A stretch of DNA of 64,000 nt. Source: Lineus longissimus (lineage: Eukaryota; Nemertea; Pilidiophora; Heteronemertea; Lineidae). Below, in pieces: positions 41,079 through 54,300 of the stretch (its first letter is position 1; the number at the start of each line of letters is the position of its first letter). The stretch is from assembly GCF_910592395.1 (NCBI RefSeq), contig NC_088309.1:19284599-19348598 (forward strand), given 5' to 3'. The position numbers and the translations under genes are program-made. The notes beneath the pieces were generated by a model. The model searched no databases and was not told the origin of the DNA. It saw only the letters and a list, made by a program, of their open reading frames with translations.

Positions 41079-43515
41079 TGATTGGTCACGATTTGTTGAT
41101 GACTCAGGCCTACTCTTATAATGCATGTTGATATGATTCATCACGATATGCTTCTCACTGAAAATATCCTTCTCTGTGAAGTCTATAGCGACCGTCGACT
41201 TCATGACTTCCCTCCTACCCAGAGACTAAACGATTCTTTTCAAATACTTGCTACAATGCTGGATTGTATGAAAATGTGTCTGTCCGCAAACGTATTACTC
41301 GCATAGAATCGGGTCTGGCCCTGGCTTGAACAATTATATCTGCAGGAAATTTGCCCCACAGAGAGTGACCTTCTGAAAAATTGCCGCCAGGAAATCACAC
41401 AAGCAATTGACGGTCAGTTGACTAGTTATTCCAAATGACACAACAAGTTACCAGTAGCATTGTCATTCTCCTATGAATACTTGACTTCTTGATAACATAA
41501 TTTCGACATATCAGCAAGAATGAACTTGTCCATTAACAGTTGAGCAGGCGGGGCACTTTGATTGATGATGGTACAGTTACAGAGAGACGTTTTCATGGTT
41601 TGATGATCTCCAATGAATTAAAGTGAGTTAACTCTTTTTAATGGGCAGAATTGCTATGATATTATTTGGATAATGATCTGTTAACTAAGTTTCCAACACC
41701 TTTGTGTACTTGTCATCCGTCGCATAACTGTGACCTTTCTTTGGAAAGCAGTTTCAACTTTTAGATGACCGATAAGCTCTGGAGTCAAGTGTGATGTTTC
41801 TTCAAATATGCCTTGATGGTCACTAGGCTAACTTTGTAGTTGTACACAAGCAGTCTAACCCTTTTAATTGTTGTAGGATAGTTGTCAGGGTAGCTGTTTT
41901 TTTAGGGGCCTGGGGGTAGAAGGTTCTTTGAGGGGCCCAAGTTTAGCCTTTGCTAAGCAAAGATAATCCTGATTTCACCGGAGCTTCATCTGGGCATTTG
42001 CCATTCCGACCAATCCTTCGCCTACTTGCTGTGGCCGTAGCTTGAAAGCAATAAGCCCTTCTTCCTGGTCTAATGGCAAATCCGGATGACTCCGGAACAT
42101 GCTTTTAGCTCATACCCAGTCTATACAAGACACTCATTCCTAATGCTGTTTAGGTTTAATGTCTCTATCCAGATTATATCCTTGCCATCTCTATTCATCC
42201 TTCTCACTGTCAAACACAGCTTCAACAGGAAATGACTAGAGAGCAGAACTTGGGTCAGTAATTCCCACTCAATCATTGTACCAAATGGCATCTTTGTCAG
42301 ATCCTAAAAATTGCGACTTTGACAGATCCTCGAAAAAATGGTGGACCAAAGTAACAGGTCTGAGAAAGCGAAAGTGTTTCCGAAATTCCATGTCTATTTT
42401 GGAGAATTTTCTGAAAATAAGAGAGGGGGTGGTCTGGTATTTTGCCCTTGTACCCTCACCTGAATGATGTTGGCGGATGCCTCTCTGTCATAGGCCTACT
42501 TTGGATGGTTAAGTCTTCTCCTTAAAAGGTGGACAATTACTTGAGTCGTAACCTTGGTAACCATCTTAACAGTTTTAAAGAAGATAATGTCAGGTTGACC
42601 TCAATCACTAGGGGGCACTTTATTCAAAGCGTGGCTTTAATCACAAACTGCACAATTTTCTTTAACTTGGACTTGAATTACTTAGCTGAAGAACCATTAG
42701 TGGGAATAAGTCTGCTTTGATGGCCTTTCATTGAAGAACTGCTTGACCACTCATGATCAGCAAGGAGAATTCCTGTTCACATTCAAACTTTTTCCTTATT
42801 TGAAAGAAGGTTTGTTGGACTATGCCAATTCTAATGACCAACAGTTGGTATTTTGATTTTAACAAATTTAGGTTATTTGTGAAATAATTATGTGAAAATA
42901 AATAGCCCACAGAAATTTTACGGTTTACCTAAAAAGCCAAGCTGATAGATTGTGGATTGTCTGTTCCCTACAGGGATCAACATTATAATACTCACTAACC
43001 TTGAGTCTTGATAAACAAGTTCCCGGGGATAAGACGTTTTGCTTGTGTCACCAATCATCCAACTGACTAACTTTCAAAATAGACATTAAATTTGCATAAA
43101 GCAATTAATAAGTAGTTTGTGTAGGATTAGGAAACATCTGCTTCTAATCTGGGTTTTAATTGATTTCAGATTTTTGTACATGACGAGAAAATCTCAAGAT
43201 ATTTCTCATAGAAAACCTATAAAAATGTCCTCTAGTGTAACAAGGCTTCTTTTAGGTGTCTCGACTGGATAAGAAGGCTGAAGAGTTAGGATGCATTGGT
43301 TGGGGAAGGTTGCTTTAGTGATGATAAATGTGAAATATTAAAGGGGGACGATAGGCTGGAGCTAGGGGGCAGGTCAGTGATATTCAAAGGCCTATAATAT
43401 GCACAGTTAGGGCACTCGTGGTCCTGTTTGATTCAGCAATAAATATATTCCTCGTTCAAGTGCAAATACATGTTGCTTCGATGTTCAGTGAGGTAGGAGA
43501 TCCTTGTCAGTGACT

Positions 43516-43720
43516 CATAACTTAATATATATATGTTTATTCGTACTACTTTCCGTTGTACAGATAACAAAAAATAAGGTGCAATAAGACAATACAGAGT
43601 TGGGTGCAAATACAAGTTTACGATAAGGCAAACAAAGTAAAAGGTAAGACTGAGAGTCGAACCCGAAAACCTCTCATTCTTGGAGATGATCCTGAATAAG
43701 TTACATTAGTATCTTGAACT
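43516..43720 (-). mobile_element. Possible degenerate tRNA-derived SINE
   Basis: On the minus strand, CGGGTTCGACTCTC (B box GGTTCGANNC at 43654-43664) lies about 45 bases after TAGTTCAAGATAC, a poor A box. The spacing and the intervening CCAAGAATGAGAGG look like the anticodon and variable arms of a decayed tRNA. The downstream part ends in GTACGAATAAACATATATAT, a tail-like end. It will not fold into a full tRNA, so it is either a fossil SINE or chance. Confidence 0.35.
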
Positions 43721-44512
43721 ATCACAATAAAACTAACACCAAAAACAATACTCCATCAAATCAACCTGTACACAAAAAGTTAATTATCATGTCTATTTCC
43801 TCTTTTGTGAGAATATGATTCCCTGCCTCCCGCATTTCAAGCAATTCCCTAACTTGGATGGCAACCCTATTATGCCCCAATCCCCTAATCTGATCTACCT
43901 AGCACCCGAATCTGCATAAAAAACATACTTTTGGAAGCATTGTCCCCCCTGCACCCACATTAATTATGTCCCTGTTGTGTCTTTAAGAGGTCTTTGCCAG
44001 AGTACATTTCATGTCAGAGCTACTCATCCTTTCTTACAATCACCGTCTTCCTTAGACCAAATAAAATCAATTAACTAATCCCAAAGGTGTAGCTAAGGCC
44101 GCAGACTTCATTTGTTGTCATAGTTACAACAATAATTCTCCATTTCTTCCGTTAAAACCTGCTACTTGTTCTCAATAAAGGAAGTGGTTTATTACAGAAC
44201 ATATATCACCCATTTCCTTAAGTGGTTTTTGTCTTGTACCCAATAATGGATTGTTGTTGTAAGATTGTTGAGTTTTTTGAAAACCAGGATAAAAGATTGA
44301 TATTACCTAGAGTAAGGATATAGTTTGTGCCGTACCCCTGCCTCTATAAAGCATATGACCCAGTGACATATTTTGGTCATAGCTTGCTTCGAATTAGTCT
44401 GTTTGACTTGAAACTTGTCTTCGACTTGAAACCAAGAGATGAAAGTGAGTGAGTGAAAGCATTTTAGTGTACCTTCTATGTCTTAGAGGTGGGCTGGAAC
44501 AGCAAGCTCCAA

Positions 44513-44532
44513 CCCCCCCCCCCCCCCCCCCC
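44513..44532 (+). repeat. poly-C run, 20 bases
   Basis: Uninterrupted run of C. Confidence 0.97.
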
Positions 44533-47053
44533 AATCTCACCTTTGAAAACTTTGTTTAAACTTCGACAAAGAGCTCATCAGAGCAGCTTGTCCAGCAGGA
44601 CAAACTTGATATATTGGCTGCATTTATATAGAATTTAACATCCGATTCCACACTTCGATTTACTTCTGGCCTTTGAACCAATGGTCCAGAATGTCACCCT
44701 AGTTGTGAACCCGGTTTGATTATCTCCAACACTGGGTCATGGAATCCTCTGGTGATCACAAAAATGTTTGGAATTCCGGAGAAAAAAAGTTAGTAATTAA
44801 TGTACTAATTTGACGATGGTATGTTGATGAGTAAATATTACATAAAGCTGTCTGTATTAAGTGCTGAAATTGTGCATAAGTTTCCAATTCTTGCTATGGG
44901 ACTGATGAATGAAAGCTGAATGAATTGGATGATGGCGTTACAAAATCGATAATGAAAGTTCCCTTGTTGGCTCAATGTCCAAGTTGGTAGAAATGGTAAA
45001 ATGCCTCTTATTTGTTTCTCAGAATTCCTGCTGTGTGAGGAATTGACATTTCATTGTGGGTGCTATGAATAGGGAGAGAGAAACCAAACTGACATGCCGA
45101 GTTTTGCTTAGGCACTGCCACAAACAGGGGATACCGGTTGCAAGTTATGCCATCAGTCAGTCGGCTCTCTCCATTACTATTGGGAGGACTGCTGAGTCAT
45201 CACTGTCATCACCAGTAAAGTGCTGGAGGTGACCACTAGCTTTCACCAGCTAACCCAATCCTCAAATAAAGGTCCGATTATCTGTTTTTGGTGAAATGTA
45301 TAAAAGGATAACGGTAATCTTTTTCAATGTACGCGTGTAATCGTCACAAATTAAGGGTCATTATTACCCCACCATTGTAGTGTTGGTTTAAAAAATGCTG
45401 CGCAAATCTGAATTTCAATTGTGTTGGTGATGCTGAACGTTTCATTAGCACATCTAATTTTATCCAGTTGAATTGAAAAGAGTTTTTGAAATCATGCTCT
45501 GTGCTTTTGTAGATGTTATGTAAGTGGTATCTCCTAGAAATGGTGGCTGCCCTGCATTGACCAACGTACCCACGTTGCCTGATCAGAAATCATTTCAATT
45601 GCTGTTTTGGCTGAAGTTTCTTGGAAGTTATCAGACATATATCTTAATGTCTTTTGGACTCTGATTTAGGTTGTCTGGGGACCAACCATACAATAATGTC
45701 TCCCGGGATCGGAACACCAGTGTTTTCATTTCCTGTAGGTGGACAGGTTCCATCAGAATATTATGAGAGAGTCACTTGTTTCTATTAGACATATTTAGAT
45801 TGATAAAACAAGCATTTCCGAAAGGATTCTGAGAATTCAGATAATACATAATGTTGGCTGAGAACACGAGTTGAATTGAGAATGCGTAGTAAAGTGTATT
45901 GTTCATAGGGACTGTTGTGACCTAATATCGCAATACAAAGACAGGACTGTATACATGTATGACAGATTTGATGTGTCTTCTTCTGTAAGACGTTTGATGT
46001 GACGTTCATTTATAAGCCTTTTTTTAGGTGAGCATGTCGACAACAATGTTGACGTCATATCAAAAGTAGGAATTGAAACCATTCGTGTCCATCTGGTGCT
46101 GCCCTCATGTGATTGAAGGGGTCCATTTATCACTAACCAAGATAGGAACCAGTCATATTATCATGATTATCGGAAAGCAATCTATATGGGGCCGAACTAT
46201 ATCCTAGAAATTTACCAGGATTGACAGTTCCATATTATTATATTATATTACAATGGACACAAGACATTAAGTACAATATCGGCTGTGAATAACAAATGAT
46301 TTTCTCAAGGAGGGATGTGGATTAAGCATATGACCTTATATTTACCACACTTTAACACCGAAACATGGCCAGTGGCATGTGGCGCCCAGGCAATCTGTCA
46401 CCAAGAGACAAAAGCTGAAAGATCAAAACTGTGATTCCAGATACCATTATAATCGTGGTTTACTACAAATATTAAGCTGATTAGTAAATAATACAATTTT
46501 ACACGGCTTATTAGGGGACTCAAAGGGTTAATTTAACTAATTGTTGGCTCGTCTGCTCGGGTCATTCTGATGTATATATGCATCAAATTTTACCTGTGCT
46601 TGAAAATATTTGTTTGTGGCACGATTTACTTGTGACTATTGCTAAAAAAATTACTTTCTATACAAAACAGAATTGAGATGGTCATCCAATGACGGTCACC
46701 TTTGTCACTCTACTAAGGCGAATAATTATGCATCTCGAAATAAACTTTTGTTTGATCTTGATGAGGAAGTGATGTCTTTTTAGGCCAGTGGGTTAATAAA
46801 TGTGGTTAATCGAGTTTATTAATACCAGCAATTGGTTTGTGATTAATTAGGTAATTAAACATGGGATTGGCCCACATTTTTGCGATCACTTCAACTGTCA
46901 TATACCATCCCGTACCAGTTTTCTTTTCTGTCTCTTCTACAGTGTTGTCAGTGTTTTTTTCCTGGCCTTCTGTTTGTAGTTTGTTGAATCGATGCTTTCT
47001 GACCAATATTTTAGGACTTCAGTTATCCGTCTGCAGATATCGGGGTCGTATTC

Positions 47054-47140
47054 GGGGGGGGGGGGGTTTAAGAAGCACCTGCCCCCGGACATCTCCAAGA
47101 ACGTCTTTTTCATGCCGATTTGCATAAAAAAGGCCCCCCC
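47054..47140. repeat. poly-G(13) ... poly-C(7) snapback locus 1
   Basis: Thirteen G at 47054-47066 and seven C at 47134-47140, so the arms could pair across 67 bases. Between them lie CCCCCGGACATCTCC and GATTTGCATAAAAAAGG. It resembles locus 2 at 48416. Confidence 0.7.
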
Positions 47141-47563
47141 TTGAGAGCTTTTGCCGAGGACCAAAAAGTTTAATACTGCCAGTGTTAAGCTGACCTAACC
47201 ATTGCATATAGTAATAGAAAGATGTACTGGCAAACTGCCCCTTTACAACCGATATGCAGAATATGCTCCCTGGATCATGGACACCTAGCTTATTTTCAGC
47301 CATGCTCTTCAGACTGGACCATAGTCAGGTTACTAAGGTAGACATAACACTCCAATGATAATACCTGCCTATTCACTCCTCACAAAGCACATTTCCCGCT
47401 CCACACACACCAGTAAATACGCTGACCTACTTAGCTCAATGCCTGATTAGAAAATCATGTGACTAAACTCTCAACCAATGATTGCCGAGCCTTTACTACA
47501 ATGATTGTGTTGAGGTGGTAGAAGCTAGCCCGAGTGGGGTGAATTAGAAACTATTCAGTAATC

Positions 47564-47601
47564 ATGAGAGCTGCAAAGCGAAGAGGACCTAGAAATTTTG
47601 G
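47564..47601 (+). CDS. Weak candidate first coding exon, unidentified gene
   Basis: An ATG opens 12 codons plus two bases (MRAAKRRGPRNF) that run straight into an ideal GGTAAGT donor. A CCAAT word (CAACCAATG) lies about 90 bases upstream. Very short; no partner exon was found. It is listed because it is the only start-plus-donor pair of this quality I noticed in the desert. Confidence 0.15.
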
Positions 47602-50558
47602 GTAAGTCATCGAATTCTGTGTCGGTAAACTATTCACGAGGAATGATTTCACATTAAGACGGACTAGCTGTGGATTTATTGTAAATTTGAAGAGCTGTGG
47701 AGTACGTGAGTAGAAGATTTTGCTGTTGTTAGGCTGTTGGTCTGCCGGTTGTCCAGGCAGGTTTCAAAGCAGCGCAACTCATGGTGCTTCTTTTGATAGA
47801 GAGAGCCCAGTTTTCAGGGATGTCGTGTTGTTTCGCGTGTCAACTCTGTGTTGTTCGATGTGACTATCAACCAGCAGCTTGCCATTAAAAAAGCGAGTAG
47901 TATTTTTATGTATTTATGTATTTATGCAGATTATCACCTGTATAGGAGTTGTTATTCATGTTATCATAGTAATACCTACATTTAATGTATATGTAATGGC
48001 TGATGCTATCTAAAACCCCATAGAAACTTACCAACTTGTTGGTTTAAAGTAAAACAGAGTCCTTAAAATGTAGCCCTTTATTAGTTTGTGTGAAGTTCTG
48101 CCCCTGTTCATGCAAAATCAACAGGATCGACAGGATATCAAATCGACAGGATATCATAAGAACATAAGATCCCATCAAATATCATTAGCAATACTTTTGC
48201 CAATTTTTTTAACTAGTTATTTCTGTAGCATTCAGAAACCTGGGAATATATGCATACATTATACAATACGCTATCTCTATAGTTGGAAACACTATGGTGC
48301 GATTTTGCTTCTTTGCAAGTGTTGTCTTCAGATTCAGAACTAGGATTGGTGGCTGTCAGTTTTTCAGGTCACTGCTCATTTTACCAGGCCCATAGCCAGC
48401 ATTTTGCTGTTGGGAGGGGGGGGGGGGGGGTGTTTTGGCCTATATCGATCTTAAAATCGGCAAAAATATGCATGAAAAACCCAGCCCCCCCCATCTTCAG
48501 CCCTGTCTATATTGTGTTTATCAAACACTGTAAGTTGGCATCTTTTTTACTGTCATGTCCCGCACTGGGACCTAGCTGTTGACCCAAAAGATAAACTAGA
48601 AATTACAGTTGAGATATCTTTAGTGCGTTGGCTTTTATTTCTGTGTGGTTGGCCTACTTCCAAATCTCATGCTTAACCCTTGCTCATTTGAGACATGTTA
48701 GGTCAATTGCCTTTTCACAACACAGGCATGGTCCATCCTGGTCTTCCTGTTAACCTTGGACATCTGTGACCCTCCAATGTTAGAAAAATAGGGATGACAT
48801 TAGGACCTACCACATGGATGCTTTTGTGCTCCTTTGTCTTTACATTACTTAACTGCCCAAGAGCTCATTAACTATCTATTGTAATGAACCACAGTTCCTG
48901 TGTTTTTGTCATGTTATTATATAGCTCGATTGTGGTCACTTTTAATTAGACGACAATTTTGACACAAATTAGGAACCTCCATTAACCCCTGATTCAGTTG
49001 TAGATTTACGAGACAAGTTCCCTGCAAAACTTGAAGGGTTAATTTTCATTCATCTCCCCGCCTATTATTCTCTGAATAGAATTTAGTGTATTCATACAAG
49101 AAAGCCATGCTTGCAAACGATATAACACTGTATGTACTGGCAAAGTTGAAAAATATTATGTTTCAAAATAGGAAAGTGGGCCATCTTTGAGTATAGCATA
49201 TATAAAGCACACAAGGTCAAGACAGTTGAAGAAATTCAAAAGAGTTGGCGGAAAGCAAAGAATAACAAATTGTCTCCGTTTTATTGGCAAATGTAAGCTA
49301 ACAAAAACACTGAAAAACAGATGAAAGTGATTGAGGCCAAGCATCCTGTCTTCCATCAGTTGCAGTTGTGAGACAGACATCTTTACTGACCCATTCTTGT
49401 CCTTCGTTATGAAAAGCACCAGTCTGGCTCCTTGCGTGCCCCATTAAACACATTTTGAATCGGAGGCACACCCCTTGGTGCTAATCATGTGGCTGGAGTG
49501 AGAAAGCTGTTCCATTTTTTATTGTTGCCAACTGCTTTTTTGAAAGAAACAAGTTTATTCACCCAGTGCCCAATGCCCAGTGCTTGGTCAACAGAATTTG
49601 CAAAGAGATAAAATGCACCCCTTGGTGAATTCCCCTCCAGTTCTGTCAAGTGAAAGCCTTTCCTTCTTGTTGTTGCAAAATGTTTGATTCGTCTTATTCT
49701 TTGCCTTTTGGGTAGAAGATTTTTGACTTGAATTTGGACGATTGACCTATGTCAAGTGGAATTACTGGGTTTTGCAGGTGGGCAGGGTTCCTATCCTGTC
49801 CTTGATCCTGACATGGTCAGTTGCTTTCCTAAACAATGCCAATATGGCATTCAGGGGGTTCCCTTGAAGGCCTACGCTGTTCGTTAAAAATTTGAAATTT
49901 GTAATCAAATTTGAAAGTTTTCAAATATAATATGTATTTATATAAATTGGTGACTTTTGTTGCCCCACCATAAACTGTTGCTGGCTCTTTCTTCCCACTC
50001 TCCTGTACATGGTTATCATTAGGAAAGTGCACGACTTGGTCTACATCTTCCATCTAGGCTGCTTCTGATTTGCTGGTGACAACACACTGCAGGTGTACAC
50101 AGACTGGTGCTTTCTACACCTGTAGTCTGGTGGACAAGCCTTGAAGCCAGATGTCCAAGATACCATTTGCACTGTAACCATAGATATCAAAGGCTGGTGT
50201 AGAGACTTGTCCTTTGTTTTGCATTATCCAGGGTTCAAGATGTTTGACATGGCCTGATAAATATGGTGCTTGGCTATTTCTCCTAAAAACCGGGTTCAAG
50301 AAGTGGAGTAAAAACTTGTGTTCTCCATTAAAACCAGACTTGAGAAAGAAAGCATTGATAACCAGGCTAGTCTTGGCATCATTTCCAAAATATCAATACC
50401 AGTAAGGGCCCTTTATATGTAGGATTCTAAAAAACTTACAAGTGTGCCTTTGCCTATTTATTTCAAATTTTCAAGCTTCAAAATTTGTCTATTTGGGAGG
50501 GGGGTCAGGTTTGAAAGAGGGAGGCATTGGACCTGACAGAGAGCTGCTTTGGTTAATC
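47602..50558. other. Gene desert, unassigned
   Basis: No gene or coherent repeat recognised other than the snapback locus and a small direct repeat of TCGACAGGATATCA (two copies within 48126-48155). Confidence 0.5.
48416..48492. repeat. poly-G(15) ... poly-C(8) snapback locus 2
   Basis: Fifteen G at 48416-48430 and eight C at 48485-48492, preceded by CCAGGCCCATAGCCAGCATT and with ATATGCATGAAAAACCCAG inside. The GGCC-TAGCCAG flank is a word I associate with a widespread short repeat in marine invertebrates; a further fragment may be AGGGCCGTATGCAGG near 40955. Confidence 0.7.
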
Positions 50559-51300
50559 TCATGGATTTACAGTGACTCGATTCTCATGGATTTTTATGGA
50601 TTTTCAACTTACAAGTTCAAAGATGGGTGAAACTCTTGTATATGGATTAAAAGAGACAACAACAATGATTCTAGCTTCTATTTTGGATTTAGCCTATGTG
50701 TCTGCATCAACTCAAGATTAAATCACATGGGACTCCAAAAAAGATTTACATTGACTATCATGGATCTATGGAGACGAAACTCATGGATTTACATTTAGAC
50801 TCTATTGTATTGGATTTAGACTTTTATCATAGATTTACAAAGATGGAGATTTATGACTTTGTGTTGTAGATTTACATGAAATCAATGTATTTTACATCAA
50901 TAACACTTCTGCATAGATTTACCACGACTTCATCTTGGAATAACAAAGACTTTAAAGTATGACACTATTGTGGATTTACGAAGACTTAAGGATTTACATA
51001 CATTAAGAGATTATTATGGATTTACAAAAACTTTATGTCAGGGATTTTGATCATCTTTAGGATACTTACATTGATGTGTGCAACAACTCTGCAAGGATTC
51101 TTGAACATATGATCGATCATTCAGTCATTGGAAGTGCGACTCAAACTTATATCTTGGAAGCAGAAATGGATTTACAATGACTTGATTCTCATGGATTTCG
51201 ATAGGGATTTTCAATTTACGTACTGAAACTTTAATTAGATTTACAGGAACTCTTGAATAATTTTTTTGATGATTTTGTCAGTGGACTTGCTTACTATCGA
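50559..51300 (+). repeat. Decayed minisatellite with GGATTTACA core
   Basis: GGATTTACA or a one- or two-base variant (AGATTTACA, GGATTTAG, GGATTTACG) recurs well over a dozen times in about 740 bp, commonly followed a few bases later by GACTT or GACTC. The blocks at 50560 and 51166 are especially alike: both read ATGGATTTACAGTGACTCGA or its near match, then TTCTCATGGATTT, a short variable piece and GGATTTTCAA. They lie 605 bp apart, so a larger duplication is overlaid on the short unit. Units are too diverged to give one exact period by eye. Confidence 0.75.
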
Positions 51301-54300
51301 TTAAGTAACTTGGATTATAGTTTTAATTGAAATATTGGATATCCTGAATAAGACAGAACTTCCGAATGTGTTATGGATTTGTGAGTGGGAGTACTTGATG
51401 TAGGAAGGACCATTATGAATATTCATATAGAGGATTGTCAAGTGGTTTTTGTCCTAAAGTGGATAATTTCAAGTGGGTTTATGTCTAAAAAGACTCTTTG
51501 CCTTTGGTGACCAATATTGCAAAGGAAACCCCCGGAAATACAAAAGAGGCTGTAGTCTGGATGTTCATCAGGCAATGCCAGGCCTGTCCCCGAAGTGCAT
51601 CACAGGATACAATTTTCTTGTTGTAAGAATCTGAGAAAGCTTTACACTTACAACCCAGTTCATTCCCTTAAAAAAGGTGTCAATCTTTCCCCTTGGCTTA
51701 AAAAGTCTCAAAATCGTTATTGTCGTTCACTTTCAGGCTGGGTCATCTAGAGAGTTTTGTCTGATTTCCAGGCCGTAATTAAACCTGATAAACGACAGAA
51801 TTGATGTATCTTTGATAAGAAATGTTGGGATACCTGATTGTGCAACTTAATCGATTCTTGACATGTTTACATGTTGTTAGGATGTCACGGTCTTGGAAGC
51901 ACCAAGCCCTTTTCCACAGAACTCGTGGCATTTAGGTCTACCCCTGGCAATTTGTCCATGTTGGCCTGGGATGTGCTTTGTTTCTGTCTGCTTTCAAGTA
52001 AATAATGATAGTGCTCATCCATGAAAAGGAACTTGGGTAATGGTAGCCCTTCTTCAGAATAATGCAGAGGCATGGGGTCGACTTGAAGATAGGTATGTCA
52101 CCTATGCCATAAAATGGAGATATGCATGACCTGTGTCGTAGTTTAATACCATGTTTTAGGCAATGTAGGTCGGATTGGTTCGCTAGGCCTTATTTTAGCC
52201 CTGGCTGTTTTCTTGGCTTATATTCTTATGAATAGTTGAAGTCCAATTTACCATGGGTTAAGAAATACGTAGCGTATACATTGACACAGCGCAGAGAAGG
52301 CTTTTCTATGGTTTGTCCTACAAGAGGTGATTTGTTGGTAATTATTTCAACCAAGATTTGTCGGTGGTAAATTTACCGTGCATAAGTCATAATGTAAAGG
52401 CATCGTTGGGGGACTGATAGCACAACTTTAGGGGTTTATTGTGTTAAAAATAAGCCTCATTGCATTTTCATTACATTTTAATGCCAGTGCGATGTATGAG
52501 CCATTTTAATGGTTACAAGTTTGATCTCTTGATCCTAAAACTTAGCCAATTTATTCTTTGTTGAAAGAAAAACTATTGGATTGAATTTTCTGGTTGCCCG
52601 GCCATTTTATGGAGACCTTTGTCAGGATTTCCAACTTCCCTGCGTGCCTGGTTTTAAAACTAATCATAAAACGAGACGCTGTATTGGATCAGTGAGTTCT
52701 CTATCTCTTCGAAACTGGCTGCGCATAGGCACTAAGACCAAGCAACTTACTGATAACTACTCGTCAGTTTCTTGTGTGCTTTGAACCCAGGCTTCCACTA
52801 TACAAGGAGATTGCAAGGATCACATATCATTCACTCCTTCTGGGCTGCAGGTAGAGGTTCTCATAGTCCAATGCCTTATGGCACTATACATTAGAATTCT
52901 ACCTGGATGACTAGTCATCACTTGGTATAGGATCTACCAGAGGTCCAGCTACTAGGCACGCATTGGTGTTTTCTTATTCCAAGCTGGATCAAAATGTCTG
53001 CTGACATGCAAAGTGACCATAAGTCCTTGAAATCGTGCAGGTGTCTTCTACTTTGTCAAACCACATGATATTTCAACAACACATTGTTTGTTGTTTGTTT
53101 ATGATCAACAAACTTCAAAATTGTACCTCAAGTCCTTTATTTGCCCATTTAGAACATAATATTGATTCAGTATGAAAGAACAAATGGCTGTTTACCCCCT
53201 GGAAGCCAGACAATATCTAAACCTAATTATTTATTTATTTCAGTGTACAAATTAATCAAACTTGTGTAAACACTCTTTTGACGCCTTTTGTGGTCTTGTT
53301 GACAAATCAGTCCGACTTCTCAAATACTGTTTGAGTTGACTCAACTCAAGAAATCTTGAGGTGGCCCACAACGTCACCTTCTGTATGCCTTCCCTGAAGA
53401 GGCCCTTTTATTTACTGTGTAAAGATTTCGATAACCAACTGGAAGAGTGCCATTGTCATGAATTCTGAAAAATTTTAACTGCCTCTGATTCTCAAGTGTC
53501 TTGTTACTTAACAGAAATATTTGGGGATTTTTTCCCGCCCTTTTGGTGAGTAAAGACAATATATTCTTGATTTGGGGGATATAACTAGATCACAGAAAAG
53601 GATGTGATTCAATTTGTGGATGTGTCATGTTCATAAGATGTGTTGCACTGACATCTACAGCGAAAAAGTCACCACATTCTCATATCCTTGGCTATGTTTT
53701 TGACACTTTTAAAGAAAGGTGTATGAAGATCACTGACTGATCTGACGCCAAAAATAGGATATGTGTTACACCTTTAAGTCAATATACCACGTGCCCTTCA
53801 ACTAAAGATAGCGATAAGTTATTTTTAGGTGCATATTTTTCACACTTGTTGAGTTAAAAAACACGGTAGCTACCAGTACCTCTAAGATGTCAGCAAGATT
53901 TGACCCTATTTTGAGCAGACCTACACAGAAAAGTCAACTTGTCAGACTGCATTTTTAAGGCTGCCAAATACAACCCTTGAAGCGATGATTTTGCACAAAT
54001 TGAAATGCTTTTCTCCCTCTGCCCTGTATATTTTTTTAAAGCCTCGACCGTGTTACCCTTCAATGGTTTGGATGTCGTGACTCAATCTCCCCCAAGGTTC
54101 CCTGCCAGGTTTAATTGAATTGATGTAAAAAATTGGGTTTTATTGAGGAAGTTCAGTCTTTCATGGTTTAACTCTCTGATTACAATGACCTGTACCTGGA
54201 GTTTATTTAGCAGCAATCTGAAGGACCTTAAAATTGAGGTATACCCTGCGGTAAAATTGCTGAAAAATCATTACTTGCCTGTTGGATAGTTGGACACAGG

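Larger units (their letters stand above)
41079..47563. other. Gene desert, right-middle part
   Basis: No gene found on either strand. Contains the SINE-like segment near 43650, a 20-base poly-C run (44513-44532) and the first of two poly-G/poly-C snapback loci (47054-47140). Confidence 0.5.
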
